Positions 26,337-35,149 of a stretch of DNA of 54,075 nt are shown here, one piece after another. Position numbers and translations under genes: made by a program. The notes under the pieces were generated by a model, which was not told the origin of the DNA, ran no database searches, and worked only from the letters and a program-made list of their open reading frames with translations. Numbering within the stretch: position 1 is the first letter of the stretch; the number at the start of each line of letters is the position of its first letter. The DNA comes from Mesorhizobium sp. 65-26 (GTDB taxonomy: Bacteria; Pseudomonadota; Alphaproteobacteria; Rhizobiales; Rhizobiaceae). The stretch spans positions 10,260 to 64,334 of the forward strand of contig MKVL01000021.1 of the NCBI GenBank assembly GCA_001899205.1. The letters are read 5' to 3'.

Positions 26337-26938
26337 CAGTCGGGCGGGCCGCTTTCCATCTGCTTCAACCAGCACAGCGCATCGTCGAGCCGGTCGTCGC
26401 CCCAGAAGAGCTCATCATCGACCAGGAAGCTCGGCGAGCCGAAGATGCCGAGCGCCTTGGCTTGTTCCGTGGCGGCGACAAGGTCGGCTTTCGCCTGCTC
26501 TGAATCAGCCTGCTGGAGAATCCGCGCGGGATCCCTGCCGGCTTTCGCGATGCTGGCCGAGACGTTGGGCTCGCTGCCGGCCGGTTCGCCCTGCTCGAAC
26601 CAGCGCCGGTAGCTTTCCGTGGCATAGGTTTCGCACCAGCCTTCGTCCGCGGCGATCACGGCGACGCGGTTGGCGCGCTCAAGCTCGGCGAGCGGATAGG
26701 GCGCGGGCAGCTTCGGCGCCAGCCCGTAGAGGGCGGCGCGCCGCTCGATGTCTCGCCACATATAGGCGGCCTTCGCCGGCTTCTTGGCGAAGGGGATGTT
26801 GTCCATCTCGATCATGATGGAGCGGACGTTGAAGGGCCGCCAGCGGAAGCCGATGCCGGTGCGCGCCGACAGATCGGCAAGGCGCATGACGGAGAGGTAA
26901 CTGTAAGTGCTACCGATGGAGAACCAGAAGTCGATCAT
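26336..26938 (-). CDS. DsbA-family 2-hydroxychromene-2-carboxylate isomerase-like protein
   Basis: A 200-residue thioredoxin-fold protein of the HCCA isomerase/kappa-GST type. The N-terminus IDFWFSIGSTYSYLSVMRL carries Ser at the position of the family's catalytic Ser (SxYSYL), there is no CXXC, and the C-terminal ALGIFGSPSFLVDDELFWGDDRLD is the conserved GxPxFxVxxExFWGxDR motif. Family members isomerise hydroxychromene carboxylates in naphthalene degradation using glutathione, but most genomic homologues have no such pathway nearby, as here. It is convergent with the GST gene and 74 bp from the VOC gene on the same strand. Confidence 0.88.
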   Translation of the reverse strand: MIDFWFSIGSTYSYLSVMRLADLSARTGIGFRWRPFNVRSIMIEMDNIPFAKKPAKAAYMWRDIERRAALYGLAPKLPAPYPLAELERANRVAVIAADEGWCETYATESYRRWFEQGEPAGSEPNVSASIAKAGRDPARILQQADSEQAKADLVAATEQAKALGIFGSPSFLVDDELFWGDDRLDDALCWLKQMESGPPD

Positions 26939-27012
26939 GCCCCATCCCCCTTGCGCGGACGATAGCGCCGATCAGGGGTGGCCGCAATCGGCCGGTATCC
27001 AGCTGGGGAGGG

Positions 27013-27387
27013 CTAGGATCGGGGCTGGTCCTCGAAGAAATGCAGCCGGTTGCCAAAGGGATCGGCCACCGAGACCTCGCGTGTTCCCCAGGGCGTCTCC
27101 TCAAGGCCGGGCCTCGCGTAGCGATAGGCCTTGCCGATGAGTTCGCGGTGCAGCGCCGCGATACCCTCGACCTCAACGCGCACGGAGATGCCGGGCGAGC
27201 CATCGCCGTGATGCTCGCTCAGATGCAGTTCGCAGCCGTCACGGGAAACGGCCATGTAGAGCGGCGCGCCGTCGTCGAAACGGTGTTCGAACAGCACCTC
27301 GAAACCAAGGAAACCGAGATAGAACTCACGCGCCTTGGCAATGTCGAACATGCGAAGGATGGGTGTTACGGCACCGAGTTTCGGCAT
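27013..27387 (-). CDS. VOC-superfamily (glyoxalase/bleomycin-resistance-like) protein
   Basis: A 124-residue protein with two beta-alpha-beta-beta-beta modules: AVTPILRMFDIAKAREFYLGFLGFEVLFEHRF, then YMAVSRDGCELHLSEH (His in a metal position), and the second module ending VADPFGNRLHFFED with the terminal Glu. The pattern is that of glyoxalase-superfamily proteins sometimes annotated as bleomycin-resistance-like. Whether it binds metal or a small molecule is not known. It lies between the DsbA-like and TIGR02302 genes on the same strand, but with gaps of 70 bp or so and no clear functional link. Confidence 0.85.
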   Translation of the reverse strand: MPKLGAVTPILRMFDIAKAREFYLGFLGFEVLFEHRFDDGAPLYMAVSRDGCELHLSEHHGDGSPGISVRVEVEGIAALHRELIGKAYRYARPGLEETPWGTREVSVADPFGNRLHFFEDQPRS

Positions 27388-27454
27388 CGTGGCGATGTCT
27401 CCTGTTGCCGCGGCGATCCGCCGGCCATCGACGAAGAACAGTCCGGAGCGAAGG

Positions 27455-30055
27455 CTATTTCAGCTCCAGCAAGCGCTCCAGGTAGCTGCGCTCGAGATCG
27501 GGGCTCAGCGCGTTGCCGAGCCGCTTGCGGATGGCCTCGAGGATCTGTCGCGCGCGCTGGACGTCGATCTCGTCCGGGACCTTGACCGAGTCGCCGAAGT
27601 CAGGACCCTTGCTGGCATTCGGCCGGCCGAGCGGGTCGCGGTCCGCGCTTTCACGGCGGCCACCCTCCTGGCTGCCACCCTGGTCGCCCTGCATGGCCTG
27701 GAACTGCTTCATCATGTCCTTGGCGCCGTTGCGCAGCGCCTCCAGCGCGCGGCCCTGGTGGCCGACGGCGCTGTTGCCGTCGCCTTCGCCGAGCGCGCGC
27801 TCGGCATCGCCCATCGACTTGCCGGCCTGGCCGAAGCCCTGGCCCGGCTCGACGCCCATGCCCTGCAGGCCCTTCTGCAACTGCTCGAGATCCTTCTGCA
27901 GCTTGCCCTGGCCTTCCTGCAACTGCTTCAGCGCGTCGGCGAACTCCTCGGGCGTCATCGGCTTGGGCCGTCCGAGCGGATCGCGGTCGTCGCCGACGCC
28001 TGGCTGCTGCTGCCCGTCCTGGCCGTCACCCGCCTGGTCGTCGGGGGATTGTCCATTCTGGCCGCCGCCCCGCTGCATCTGGTCCATGCGGAACGTCTCG
28101 TTCATCATCTCCTGCTGGCGCCGCATGATGTCGCCCAGCTTGTCCATCTGCTGTTTCATCTCACTGTCTTGCTGGCCGCCCTGCTGCTGGCGTCCGGCCT
28201 GGAGATTGTTCATCATGTCCTGCAACTGGGAGAGCAGTTGCTGGGCCTTGTCGCGGTTGCCCGACTTCGCCAGGTCCTCGATCTCCTTCATCATGCGTTC
28301 GATGTCGCTCTGGCGCAGTTCGCGGCCGTTCTGCTGCATCTGCGGCAGATTGGGGTTCTGCTTGGCGCGCTCGGCGAATTCCTGCAGGAACTGGTTCATC
28401 GCCTCGCGCAGTTCCTTCATCGCCTTGTCGATCTCCTCGTCGCTGGCGCCGTTCTTGATGGCATCCTGCAAGGCCTGCTGGGCCTGGCGCAGGCGCTTCT
28501 CGGCCGCCGACAGATTGCCCTCCTCGATGCCGAGGGCGATTTCCCAGAGATAGGAAACTTCGCTGCGCAACTGGTCGTCGCTCTCGGCCAGCTTGAGGCG
28601 GCTGCGCGCGCTGATGATGGCGAGGTAGCTCGACATGTTGTCGAACGTGTCCTCGGGCCGCAAGGTGATGGCGTCCATCAGGTCGAGCACGCGCCGCTTG
28701 GCGTTGGCGTCGAGCGCCAGAAGCCGCCGCTGTTCGATCACGGCCCTGGCGAGCGGATTGGAGAACGGGCGTTGCGGCATGACCAGCGTCTTGGTCTCGC
28801 TGGTCGCCGTGTGCCCGGCATCGTCCGTCGCGGAGAGCGTCAGCTTGATGTTGCCGCCGGCCCAGACATGCTCGGTCAGATCCTTGGTCGTCTTGGCGGT
28901 CTTTGTCTTGCCGCCGCGTCGCGGCAGCGCAAGCGGCATGTCGGGCGGGCCATAGAGCGGCCGCGCGTCCGGGGCCTGCGGGTCCGCCAGGGCGAAAACC
29001 GCCTTGGCGCTGGCGGCGCCATAGTCGTCGTCGATCTCGTAGTTGAGCTCGAAGGCGCCGTTGACGGCACGTTTCGGTTCACCGACGAAGCGGATCCGGG
29101 GCGGCGTATCGGGCTGCACCGCGAAGGCCCAGCGGGCGAGTTCGTCTTCGCCCGATTTCAGCGTCAGCGTGCCGTCGCCCGTCAGTTTGCCCGTGAACTG
29201 GCGCGCCCTGGAGGGGGCCGGCGCCGCGGGTTGAGCGGCGCCCGCCTGGGCAGCGCCCGCCTGCGTGCCGGCCGGATCGATGTCGCGGCCGTTGCCGCTG
29301 GCGTCGTTGTAGCGCAGGGTCTCGTCGCCGAGGCCGCCGGTGACACGCACCGAAACCTCGCTGCCCTCGGGCACGGTGAAGGTCGGCGTGGCCTGGTTGG
29401 CGTCGGCGGTGAGGAAAAGCGGCGGCTTGCCGGTGTAGGCCGGCGGAGTCACCCAGGCGTCGATGCGCGGCGGCACCGCATCGCGCAAGGCGCGGGCGGT
29501 GAAGGCGTCGGCGATGCCGCCGCCGGTCGGGCCGAAGGAGAAGGCGAAGGCGATGACGAAAAGCAGCGCCACCGCCGCGCGCAGGGCCCAGGGGTCGCGG
29601 TCGGGCACGCGCGGGCGCGGCAGGTCCGCTGTGACGCCGTCGAGCTTGCGCGCCATGCGGCGCTGGTGCTCGCGCCACAGCGCCTGCGCAAAGCTGCTTT
29701 CGCGGCCGCTAGGGCGGTCCGCCTGCACCTGCACGGGCTCGTGCAGCAGGGCGTTGGCAGCCTCGATGCGCCGGTCGATCTCGGCCTCGGCCGGCAACCT
29801 GAAAAAGCGAAGCGGATAGAGAGCGGAAAGCGTGGCCAGGCCGAAGATGGCGAGCACGGCAAGCCGCAGGACATCCGGCATGCGGGCAAACAGGCCGAAC
29901 CAGGAGACGCTGAGGAAAAGCCCGGCGACAGCGATGAGCGGAAGCAGCAGCGGCCAGCCACGCTCGACAATCATGGACAGCCGCGTCGCCAGCCGGCTTA
30001 TGGCCAGGCGACCGACGAAGCTGTCATCATTGCTATTGGCGGGTCGTCGCGTCAT
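27455..30055 (-). CDS. TIGR02302/DUF4175 family large membrane protein
   Basis: An 866-residue alphaproteobacterial protein. Two hydrophobic segments near residues 33-52 and 62-80 and a third near 160-180 anchor it. A middle beta-rich region (about 190-400) contains TPPAYTGKPPLFL and DDYGAASAKAVFALADPQ. The C-terminal half (about 430-830) is predicted coiled coil and becomes low-complexity, rich in Gln, Met, Gly and Asp with repeats such as QGKLQKDLEQLQKGLQGMG. Function is unknown. The start at 30055 has GGAAGG upstream. A neighbouring lysA gene is the usual rhizobial context; here threonine dehydratase lies between. Confidence 0.9.
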   Translation of the reverse strand: MTRRPANSNDDSFVGRLAISRLATRLSMIVERGWPLLLPLIAVAGLFLSVSWFGLFARMPDVLRLAVLAIFGLATLSALYPLRFFRLPAEAEIDRRIEAANALLHEPVQVQADRPSGRESSFAQALWREHQRRMARKLDGVTADLPRPRVPDRDPWALRAAVALLFVIAFAFSFGPTGGGIADAFTARALRDAVPPRIDAWVTPPAYTGKPPLFLTADANQATPTFTVPEGSEVSVRVTGGLGDETLRYNDASGNGRDIDPAGTQAGAAQAGAAQPAAPAPSRARQFTGKLTGDGTLTLKSGEDELARWAFAVQPDTPPRIRFVGEPKRAVNGAFELNYEIDDDYGAASAKAVFALADPQAPDARPLYGPPDMPLALPRRGGKTKTAKTTKDLTEHVWAGGNIKLTLSATDDAGHTATSETKTLVMPQRPFSNPLARAVIEQRRLLALDANAKRRVLDLMDAITLRPEDTFDNMSSYLAIISARSRLKLAESDDQLRSEVSYLWEIALGIEEGNLSAAEKRLRQAQQALQDAIKNGASDEEIDKAMKELREAMNQFLQEFAERAKQNPNLPQMQQNGRELRQSDIERMMKEIEDLAKSGNRDKAQQLLSQLQDMMNNLQAGRQQQGGQQDSEMKQQMDKLGDIMRRQQEMMNETFRMDQMQRGGGQNGQSPDDQAGDGQDGQQQPGVGDDRDPLGRPKPMTPEEFADALKQLQEGQGKLQKDLEQLQKGLQGMGVEPGQGFGQAGKSMGDAERALGEGDGNSAVGHQGRALEALRNGAKDMMKQFQAMQGDQGGSQEGGRRESADRDPLGRPNASKGPDFGDSVKVPDEIDVQRARQILEAIRKRLGNALSPDLERSYLERLLELK

Positions 30056-30223
30056 CAGCCCTTCCGGGGCGGGCGGGATAGCCCGAACCTCACGAGTCGA
30101 ACAATACCAGCAAACACGGCAAAGGCGAGGCGGGGGCCGAAAACGTGAACCGGCGTTTTCGTAACGGCGCGCCGCATCGTAGCGAAAGCCACGCCGAAAA
30201 CGGGGCAGGATCCGGGGCGGAGA

Positions 30224-31168
30224 TCAGAGCTTCGACGGGTCGGTGTTGGCACCGCACACCAGGACGCCCACGCGCTCGCCGGGTTCAGGCGCGTAGCGAC
30301 CGGAAAGCATCGCCGCGAAGGCGGCCGCGCCACCCGGCTCGGCAACGATCCGGACCCGATTCCAGAGAGCTCTCTGTGCGGCGATTATCTCGTCGTCGCT
30401 GACCAGGATGGAACGCTCGACGAACGCCTCGGCAATCGGGAACATCATCTCGCCGACGCGTTTCGGCGCCAGCGAATCGGCGGCAACGCCCTCGGTCGGC
30501 GCGTCGACGGGGTGGCCGGCCTCGAAAGCGCGATGGAGCGTCGGCGCGCCTTCAGGCTCGATGGCGATGATCCTGATGCGCCCGGAAAACCAGGCGGCGA
30601 TGCCGCCGATCAGGCCGCCGCCGCCGACCGCGACCAGAAGCGTGTTGAGATCGGGCAGGTCGGCCTCGATTTCCTGTCCGAGCGTGCCCTGGCCGATGAG
30701 CGTTTCCTCCTGGTTGAAGGCGTGAACCTGCAAGGCGCCTGTCCTGACTGCAAATTCCTCGCTGGCGGCCAGCGCCTCGGCGTAGCGCGCTCCGCCCACC
30801 ACGAGCTCGGCGCCGTAGCCGCGAATGCGCTCGAGCTTGGCCGGCGGGCTGACTTCTGGAACGAAGATCGTCGCCTTATGGCCGAGGCGCATGGCGGCAT
30901 AAGCGACCGCCGCGCCGTGGTTGCCGCCCGAGGCCGCGACGACGCCGGCCGGCGGCACCTGCCGCTCGAGCAAGTTGGTGAAGGCTCCGCGTGCCTTGAA
31001 CGAGCCGGAGTGCTGCAGGCATTCGAGCTTGAGGTCCACCGGCAATGACGGCCGGCCGAAATCGGCCATGTCGACCCGAAGCACAGGCGTATGCCGCACG
31101 AAAGGCCGGATCCGCTGCTCGGCGGCGGCGATGCGCTCGCGCGTGATGATGGACTTGTCACCGGTCAT
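30224..31168 (-). CDS. Threonine/serine dehydratase, PLP-dependent
   Basis: A 314-residue fold-type II PLP enzyme. The Schiff-base lysine is K58 in HSGSFKARGAF, the phosphate-binding loop is VGGGGLIGGIAAWF (about residues 172-185) and ASGGNHGAAVAYAA is the substrate loop. It deaminates threonine (to 2-oxobutyrate) or serine; it lacks the C-terminal ACT regulatory domain of biosynthetic IlvA, so it resembles catabolic or TdcB-like/SDS-type enzymes. AGGAG lies 6 nt before the ATG. It is in tandem with lysA upstream and the TIGR02302 gene downstream but separated from each by 114 and 168 bp. Confidence 0.9.
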   Translation of the reverse strand: MTGDKSIITRERIAAAEQRIRPFVRHTPVLRVDMADFGRPSLPVDLKLECLQHSGSFKARGAFTNLLERQVPPAGVVAASGGNHGAAVAYAAMRLGHKATIFVPEVSPPAKLERIRGYGAELVVGGARYAEALAASEEFAVRTGALQVHAFNQEETLIGQGTLGQEIEADLPDLNTLLVAVGGGGLIGGIAAWFSGRIRIIAIEPEGAPTLHRAFEAGHPVDAPTEGVAADSLAPKRVGEMMFPIAEAFVERSILVSDDEIIAAQRALWNRVRIVAEPGGAAAFAAMLSGRYAPEPGERVGVLVCGANTDPSKL

Positions 31169-31282
31169 TGCGTGCTCCTGGACGTTCTACAGCCGCGACG
31201 AAGGAGGATCGCCGGGGCGAAGGCGCTGATCCAGGATAGGTTCTAGAGCTTCCTGGAATTGCTCGCGCGTGGATTCGGACGA

Positions 31283-32551
31283 CTACTTCAACCAGTCCGG
31301 AACCGAGTCGAGCCCGATCAGCTCTTCATAGCTGCCACGCGGTCGCACGACATGGAAACGGTCGCCGTCGACCAGCACTTCCGGCACCAGCAGGCGGGTG
31401 TTGTAGGTGCCGGCCTGCACCGCGCCATAGGCGCCGGCGGTCGACACGGCCACGAGGTCGCCGGCCTTGAGCCTCGGCAGGTCGCGGTCGAGGCCGAGAT
31501 AGTCTCCCGTCTCGCAAACCTGGCCGACGATGTCGACCTTCATGCGCGGCGTGTTCGCCGGCGGCTGCACCACCGGGCGGATGTCATGGAAGGCGTCGTA
31601 GAGCGTCGGCCGGATCAGGTCGTTCATCGCCGCGTCGACGATCAGGAAGTTCTTCGCGTCGCCTTCCTTCACGAAGATCACTTCCGAGACGAGGATGCCG
31701 GCATTGCCGACGATCAGCCTGCCCGGCTCGAACATCACCTTCAGGCCGAGCTTGGTGACGTGCTTGCGCACGACTTCGGCATAGGCATCGGGCAGGGGAG
31801 GCGGGCTGTTGTCGACGCGGTAGGGGATGCCGAGGCCACCGCCGAGATCGACATGGTCGATGGCGTGGCCGTCGGCGCGCAGCGTGCCGACCAGTTCAGC
31901 CAGCAGCGCGAACGCGTCGTCGAAGGGCTGCAATTCGGTGATCTGGCTACCGATATGGGTGTCGATGCCGGTGACCTTGATGCCCGGAAGCTCGGCGGCG
32001 CGGGCATAGACCTGGCGGGCGCGCTGCCACGGGATGCCGAACTTGTTCTCGGCCTTGCCGGTGGAGATCTTCTTGTGGGTCCTGGCGTCGACATCCGGGT
32101 TGATGCGCAGCGAGACGGGGGCCACCTTGCCCAGCGCCACGGCGCGGGCCGAAAGCAGTTCGAGCTCCGGCTCGGATTCGACGTTGAAGCACAGTATGCC
32201 GGCCCACAGGGCGAAGTCGATCTCGCGAGCCGTCTTGCCGACCCCGGAAAACAGGATCTTGGCGGCGGGAATACCGGCGGCGAGCGCACGGCGCAGCTCG
32301 CCTTCCGAGACCACGTCGGCGCCGGCGCCAAGCCGCGCCAGCGTGCGCAGCACGGCCTGGTTGGAGTTAGCCTTCATGGCATAGCAGACCAGCGCGTCGA
32401 GGCCCGCGAAGGCCTGGCTGAAGACGCGGTAATGCCGGGTCAGCGTCGCGGTCGAATAGCAGTAGAAGGGCGTGCCGACCTGCGCGGCGATATCTGGTAT
32501 CGCCACGTCCTCGGCATGAAGGATGCCGTCGCGGTATTCGAAATGGTTCAC
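31283..32551 (-). CDS. lysA: Diaminopimelate decarboxylase
   Basis: LysA performs the last step of lysine synthesis, decarboxylating meso-diaminopimelate. The 422-residue fold-type III PLP enzyme has the Schiff-base lysine K60 in LVCYAMKANSNQAVL, the HIGSQI and LGGGLGIPY phosphate-site segments, EPGRLIVGNAG and the catalytic CETGDYLG near the C-terminal domain. The start is GTG at 32551 (NHFEYRDGILHAEDV follows). It lies 60 nt behind the LptM-like lipoprotein gene, in the conserved argH-lipoprotein-lysA order of Rhizobiales, so all three are probably one operon. Confidence 0.95.
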   Translation of the reverse strand: MNHFEYRDGILHAEDVAIPDIAAQVGTPFYCYSTATLTRHYRVFSQAFAGLDALVCYAMKANSNQAVLRTLARLGAGADVVSEGELRRALAAGIPAAKILFSGVGKTAREIDFALWAGILCFNVESEPELELLSARAVALGKVAPVSLRINPDVDARTHKKISTGKAENKFGIPWQRARQVYARAAELPGIKVTGIDTHIGSQITELQPFDDAFALLAELVGTLRADGHAIDHVDLGGGLGIPYRVDNSPPPLPDAYAEVVRKHVTKLGLKVMFEPGRLIVGNAGILVSEVIFVKEGDAKNFLIVDAAMNDLIRPTLYDAFHDIRPVVQPPANTPRMKVDIVGQVCETGDYLGLDRDLPRLKAGDLVAVSTAGAYGAVQAGTYNTRLLVPEVLVDGDRFHVVRPRGSYEELIGLDSVPDWLK

Positions 32552-32611
32552 GGGAATGGTTCCGGGAGTTTGGAGCGCGGTGCGACCGGGCCGAGCCCGG
32601 TCCGCCCGGCG

Positions 32612-32818
32612 CTAGATCAGCGGATCGAGGATGAACTTCTTGTCCTGGACCGGTTTCGCCGGCTCCGGGGGCAGCGGCTGCTTGGCCTTCTCGGCGTCCT
32701 TGCGCGCCTGCACGGCCGCTTCATAGGGCGTGTCGAGAGCGGCTTTCCTGCCGCAGGCCGTGACGGCCGCCATCGCCGTCAGCAGCGTCAGCGTCACCAA
32801 AATCCTGCGACCGGTCAT
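32612..32818 (-). CDS. LptM-like small lipoprotein
   Basis: A 68-residue exported lipoprotein. The N-terminal signal is MTGRRILVTLTLLTAMAAVTAC with the lipobox VTAC at residues 19-22, so the mature protein begins CGRKAALDTP. The CGxKxxLxxP start is the mark of the LPAM_2/LptM (YifL) group, which assists LptD maturation in the outer membrane. The remaining tail is Lys/Pro-rich. The start at 32818 has GGAT upstream and is preferred over an ATG at 32839. It sits between argH and lysA, where small lipoproteins of this kind occur in many proteobacteria. Confidence 0.82.
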   Translation of the reverse strand: MTGRRILVTLTLLTAMAAVTACGRKAALDTPYEAAVQARKDAEKAKQPLPPEPAKPVQDKKFILDPLI

Positions 32819-32967
32819 CGATCCATCCGTTCGTAACATTTGCGTGCTGCCGCTTTTATCCGAGTTTTAGGTGCATTGCACCCCTGGAGCGGGATGCAAA
32901 ATGCGGTTTGACCTCGCCGTGCCGATAGGGGCGCCGGGTAAGCCCGCCTGGCCGCCTGCTGTTGGCA

Positions 32968-34368
32968 TTACGCCTTGGCGAGGCGCTTTTTCCAATAGCG
33001 GATCTGCTTCCTCACTTCCGACGGCGCGGTGCCGCCGAAGCTGACGCGGCTCTTAACCGAATTCTGCACGGCCAGCACCGAGAAAATGTCTTCGGTAATG
33101 CCCGGGTGGATCGAGCGCAGGTCGTCGAGCGAGAGTTTCTCCAGCCCGACTTTCTTTTCCTCCGCCAGCGCCACGGCCCGTCCGGTGACATGATGGGCCT
33201 CGCGGAACGGCAGGCCCAGCGTGCGCACCAGCCAGTCGGCCAGGTCCGTCGCGGTGGCGTGGCCGGCGCCTGCTGCCTTCTTCATGGCAGCCGCGTTGAC
33301 CGTCATGTCGCGCACCATGCCGGTCGTCGCCGCCAGCATCAGGTCCAGCGTCTCGGCGGCGTCGAAGACCGATTCCTTGTCTTCCTGCATGTCCTTGCCG
33401 TAAGTCAGCGGCATCCCCTTCATCACCGTCAGCAGGCCGACGAGATGGCCGTTGACGCGACCGGTCTTGCCGCGCACCAGTTCGGCGGCGTCGGGGTTCT
33501 TCTTCTGCGGCATGATCGAGGAGCCCGTGGAGAAGCTGTCCGACAGCCTGACGAAACCGAACTGCGGCGTCGACCAGATGATGATCTCCTCGGCCAGGCG
33601 CGACAGGTGCGTGGCGCAGATCGCTGCCATGGACAGGAAATCGAGCGCGAAATCGCGGTCCGAGACGCCGTCCAGCGAATTGCGCATCGGCTCGCGGAAG
33701 CCCAGCGTTTTGGCGGTCATGTGGCGGTCGATCGGAAAGCTGGTGCCGGCGAGCGCGGCCGAGCCGAGCGGGCTCTCGTCCATCCGCTCGATCGCGTCGC
33801 GGGTCCGCGACAGGTCGCGCGCGAACATCTCGACATAGGCCATGCAGTGGTGGCCGAAGGTCACCGGCTGCGCCGCCTGCATGTGGGTAAAGCCCGGCAT
33901 CACCGTGGCGGCGTGTTCCTCGGCCCGCTCCAGCAGCGCCGTCATAAGTCCCTTCTGCGCTTCGGCGACGCGCTGCGATTCCCGCTTGACCCACAGCCTG
34001 AGGTCGACGGCCACCTGGTCGTTGCGCGAGCGGGCGGTGTGCAGCCGTCCGGCGGCGGGGCCGATCAGCTCGGCGAGGCGCGCCTCGACATTCATGTGAA
34101 TGTCTTCCAGCTTGGTCGAGAATTCGAAGGCGCCGGACTCGATCTCTTTCAGGATCGTGTTCAGCCCGTGAGCGATTTTTTCTTGATCGGCCGCCGAAAT
34201 AATGCCCGTTTGCGCCAGCATCTGGCTATGGGCGACCGAGCCCTCGATGTCCTGGGCATAGAGTTTGCGGTCGAACGAGATCGACGCGTTGATCGCTTCC
34301 ATGATCGCGGCCGGACCCGAGGCAAAACGTCCGCCCCACATCTGGTTGCTGGCCTTCTTGTCGCTCAT
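32968..34368 (-). CDS. argH: Argininosuccinate lyase
   Basis: ArgH splits argininosuccinate into arginine and fumarate. The 466-residue member of the fumarase/aspartase superfamily starts [20 protein letters not shown] (from residue 10), has the catalytic region [17 protein letters not shown] and [16 protein letters not shown], and the signature [15 protein letters not shown] with the catalytic Ser. Length and order are normal. The start at 34368 (MSDKKASNQ) lies 34 nt from the divergent tlpA start, so the promoters overlap. It leads the argH-lipoprotein-lysA unit. Confidence 0.96.
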   Translation of the reverse strand: MSDKKASNQMWGGRFASGPAAIMEAINASISFDRKLYAQDIEGSVAHSQMLAQTGIISAADQEKIAHGLNTILKEIESGAFEFSTKLEDIHMNVEARLAELIGPAAGRLHTARSRNDQVAVDLRLWVKRESQRVAEAQKGLMTALLERAEEHAATVMPGFTHMQAAQPVTFGHHCMAYVEMFARDLSRTRDAIERMDESPLGSAALAGTSFPIDRHMTAKTLGFREPMRNSLDGVSDRDFALDFLSMAAICATHLSRLAEEIIIWSTPQFGFVRLSDSFSTGSSIMPQKKNPDAAELVRGKTGRVNGHLVGLLTVMKGMPLTYGKDMQEDKESVFDAAETLDLMLAATTGMVRDMTVNAAAMKKAAGAGHATATDLADWLVRTLGLPFREAHHVTGRAVALAEEKKVGLEKLSLDDLRSIHPGITEDIFSVLAVQNSVKSRVSFGGTAPSEVRKQIRYWKKRLAKA

Positions 34369-34402
34369 CGCTATAACCCGTGCTTTCGGAGCAGTTTTGA
34401 GA

Positions 34403-35083
34403 ATGGCAGACGGTAATCGATTTTTCCCCGCCCCTCGCCTGATCCTCGCCGCCCTCGTCGCGGGCGTTCTGGCAGGCGCGGTCGCGGTATATGTCAGGGA
34501 GAGCGGTTCTGGCAACAACGCGCCGGATCAGGCCGCCACGGCCGACGGCAAGGACGACGTAGCCTGCGCCGCCGGCGCCGAGCGTGCCAAGAAGGTCGCC
34601 GCCGCCGCCACCGGCGAGGTCGCCGCGCTGCTGCCCGCCGATCCGCCGCAGTCGATGCGGCATCTCGCCTTCAACGGGCCGGACGGCAAGCCGATGACGC
34701 TGGCCGACCATGCCGGCAAGACGGTGCTGCTCAACCTGTGGGCGACCTGGTGCGCGCCCTGCCGGGCCGAGATGCCGGCGCTCGACGCGCTGCAGAAGGA
34801 CATGGGCAGCGATGCCTTCCAGGTGATCGCGGTCAATGTCGATACCGGCGACGACGCAAAGCCGAAGAAGTTCCTGCAGGAGATCGGGGTCGAGAAGCTC
34901 GGCTTCTACCGGGATTCCACGATGGCCCTGTTCAACGATCTCAAGAAGCGTGGCCTCGCGCTCGGCCTGCCAGTCACCATGCTGATCGATGGCCAGGGAT
35001 GCCTGGTCGCCCACATGAACGGCCCGGCCGAATGGGCAAGCCAGGACGCCAGGAAGCTCGTAGAGGCCGCGCTGGCGAAGTAA
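34403..35083 (+). CDS. tlpA: TlpA-like membrane-anchored thiol:disulfide reductase
   Basis: A 226-residue protein with an N-terminal membrane anchor (about residues 11-30), a periplasmic spacer and a thioredoxin-like domain (about 85-220). The redox motif is WATWCAPC with Cys117 and Cys120, preceded by GKTVLLNLW and followed by [14 protein letters not shown]. The cis-Pro is in [10 protein letters not shown]. TlpA in Bradyrhizobium keeps cytochrome oxidase assembly factors (CoxB, ScoI) reduced. It is back to back with argH with only 34 bp between starts, a common rhizobial arrangement. Cys55 and the CysV ([10 protein letters not shown]) region may be a further redox site. Confidence 0.9.
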   Translation: MADGNRFFPAPRLILAALVAGVLAGAVAVYVRESGSGNNAPDQAATADGKDDVACAAGAERAKKVAAAATGEVAALLPADPPQSMRHLAFNGPDGKPMTLADHAGKTVLLNLWATWCAPCRAEMPALDALQKDMGSDAFQVIAVNVDTGDDAKPKKFLQEIGVEKLGFYRDSTMALFNDLKKRGLALGLPVTMLIDGQGCLVAHMNGPAEWASQDARKLVEAALAK

Positions 35084-35149
35084 GCCCGCGCGACCGACGG
35101 TCGCTGCCGGTATCGTCCGCCAGCCGGCCGCTTCGATCTTTCCTGCCGA

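Noticed and set aside
26336-27387. A glutathione detoxification operon of DsbA-like isomerase, VOC protein and GST
   Set aside because: The GST is convergent with the other two, a terminator-like repeat lies between, and no shared control site was found.
27335-30148. 937-codon open frame on the plus strand, antisense to the TIGR02302 gene, Leu/Arg/Ala/His-rich
   Set aside because: It mirrors the codon structure of the minus-strand gene, as high-GC coding DNA does, and has no recognisable domain, signal or ribosome site. The minus-strand product has clear family motifs.
31259-32836. 525-codon plus-strand frame opposite lysA and the small lipoprotein gene
   Set aside because: It is an antisense shadow of lysA, a well-supported gene with catalytic residues, and has Arg/Gly/Ala/His-rich random-looking content.
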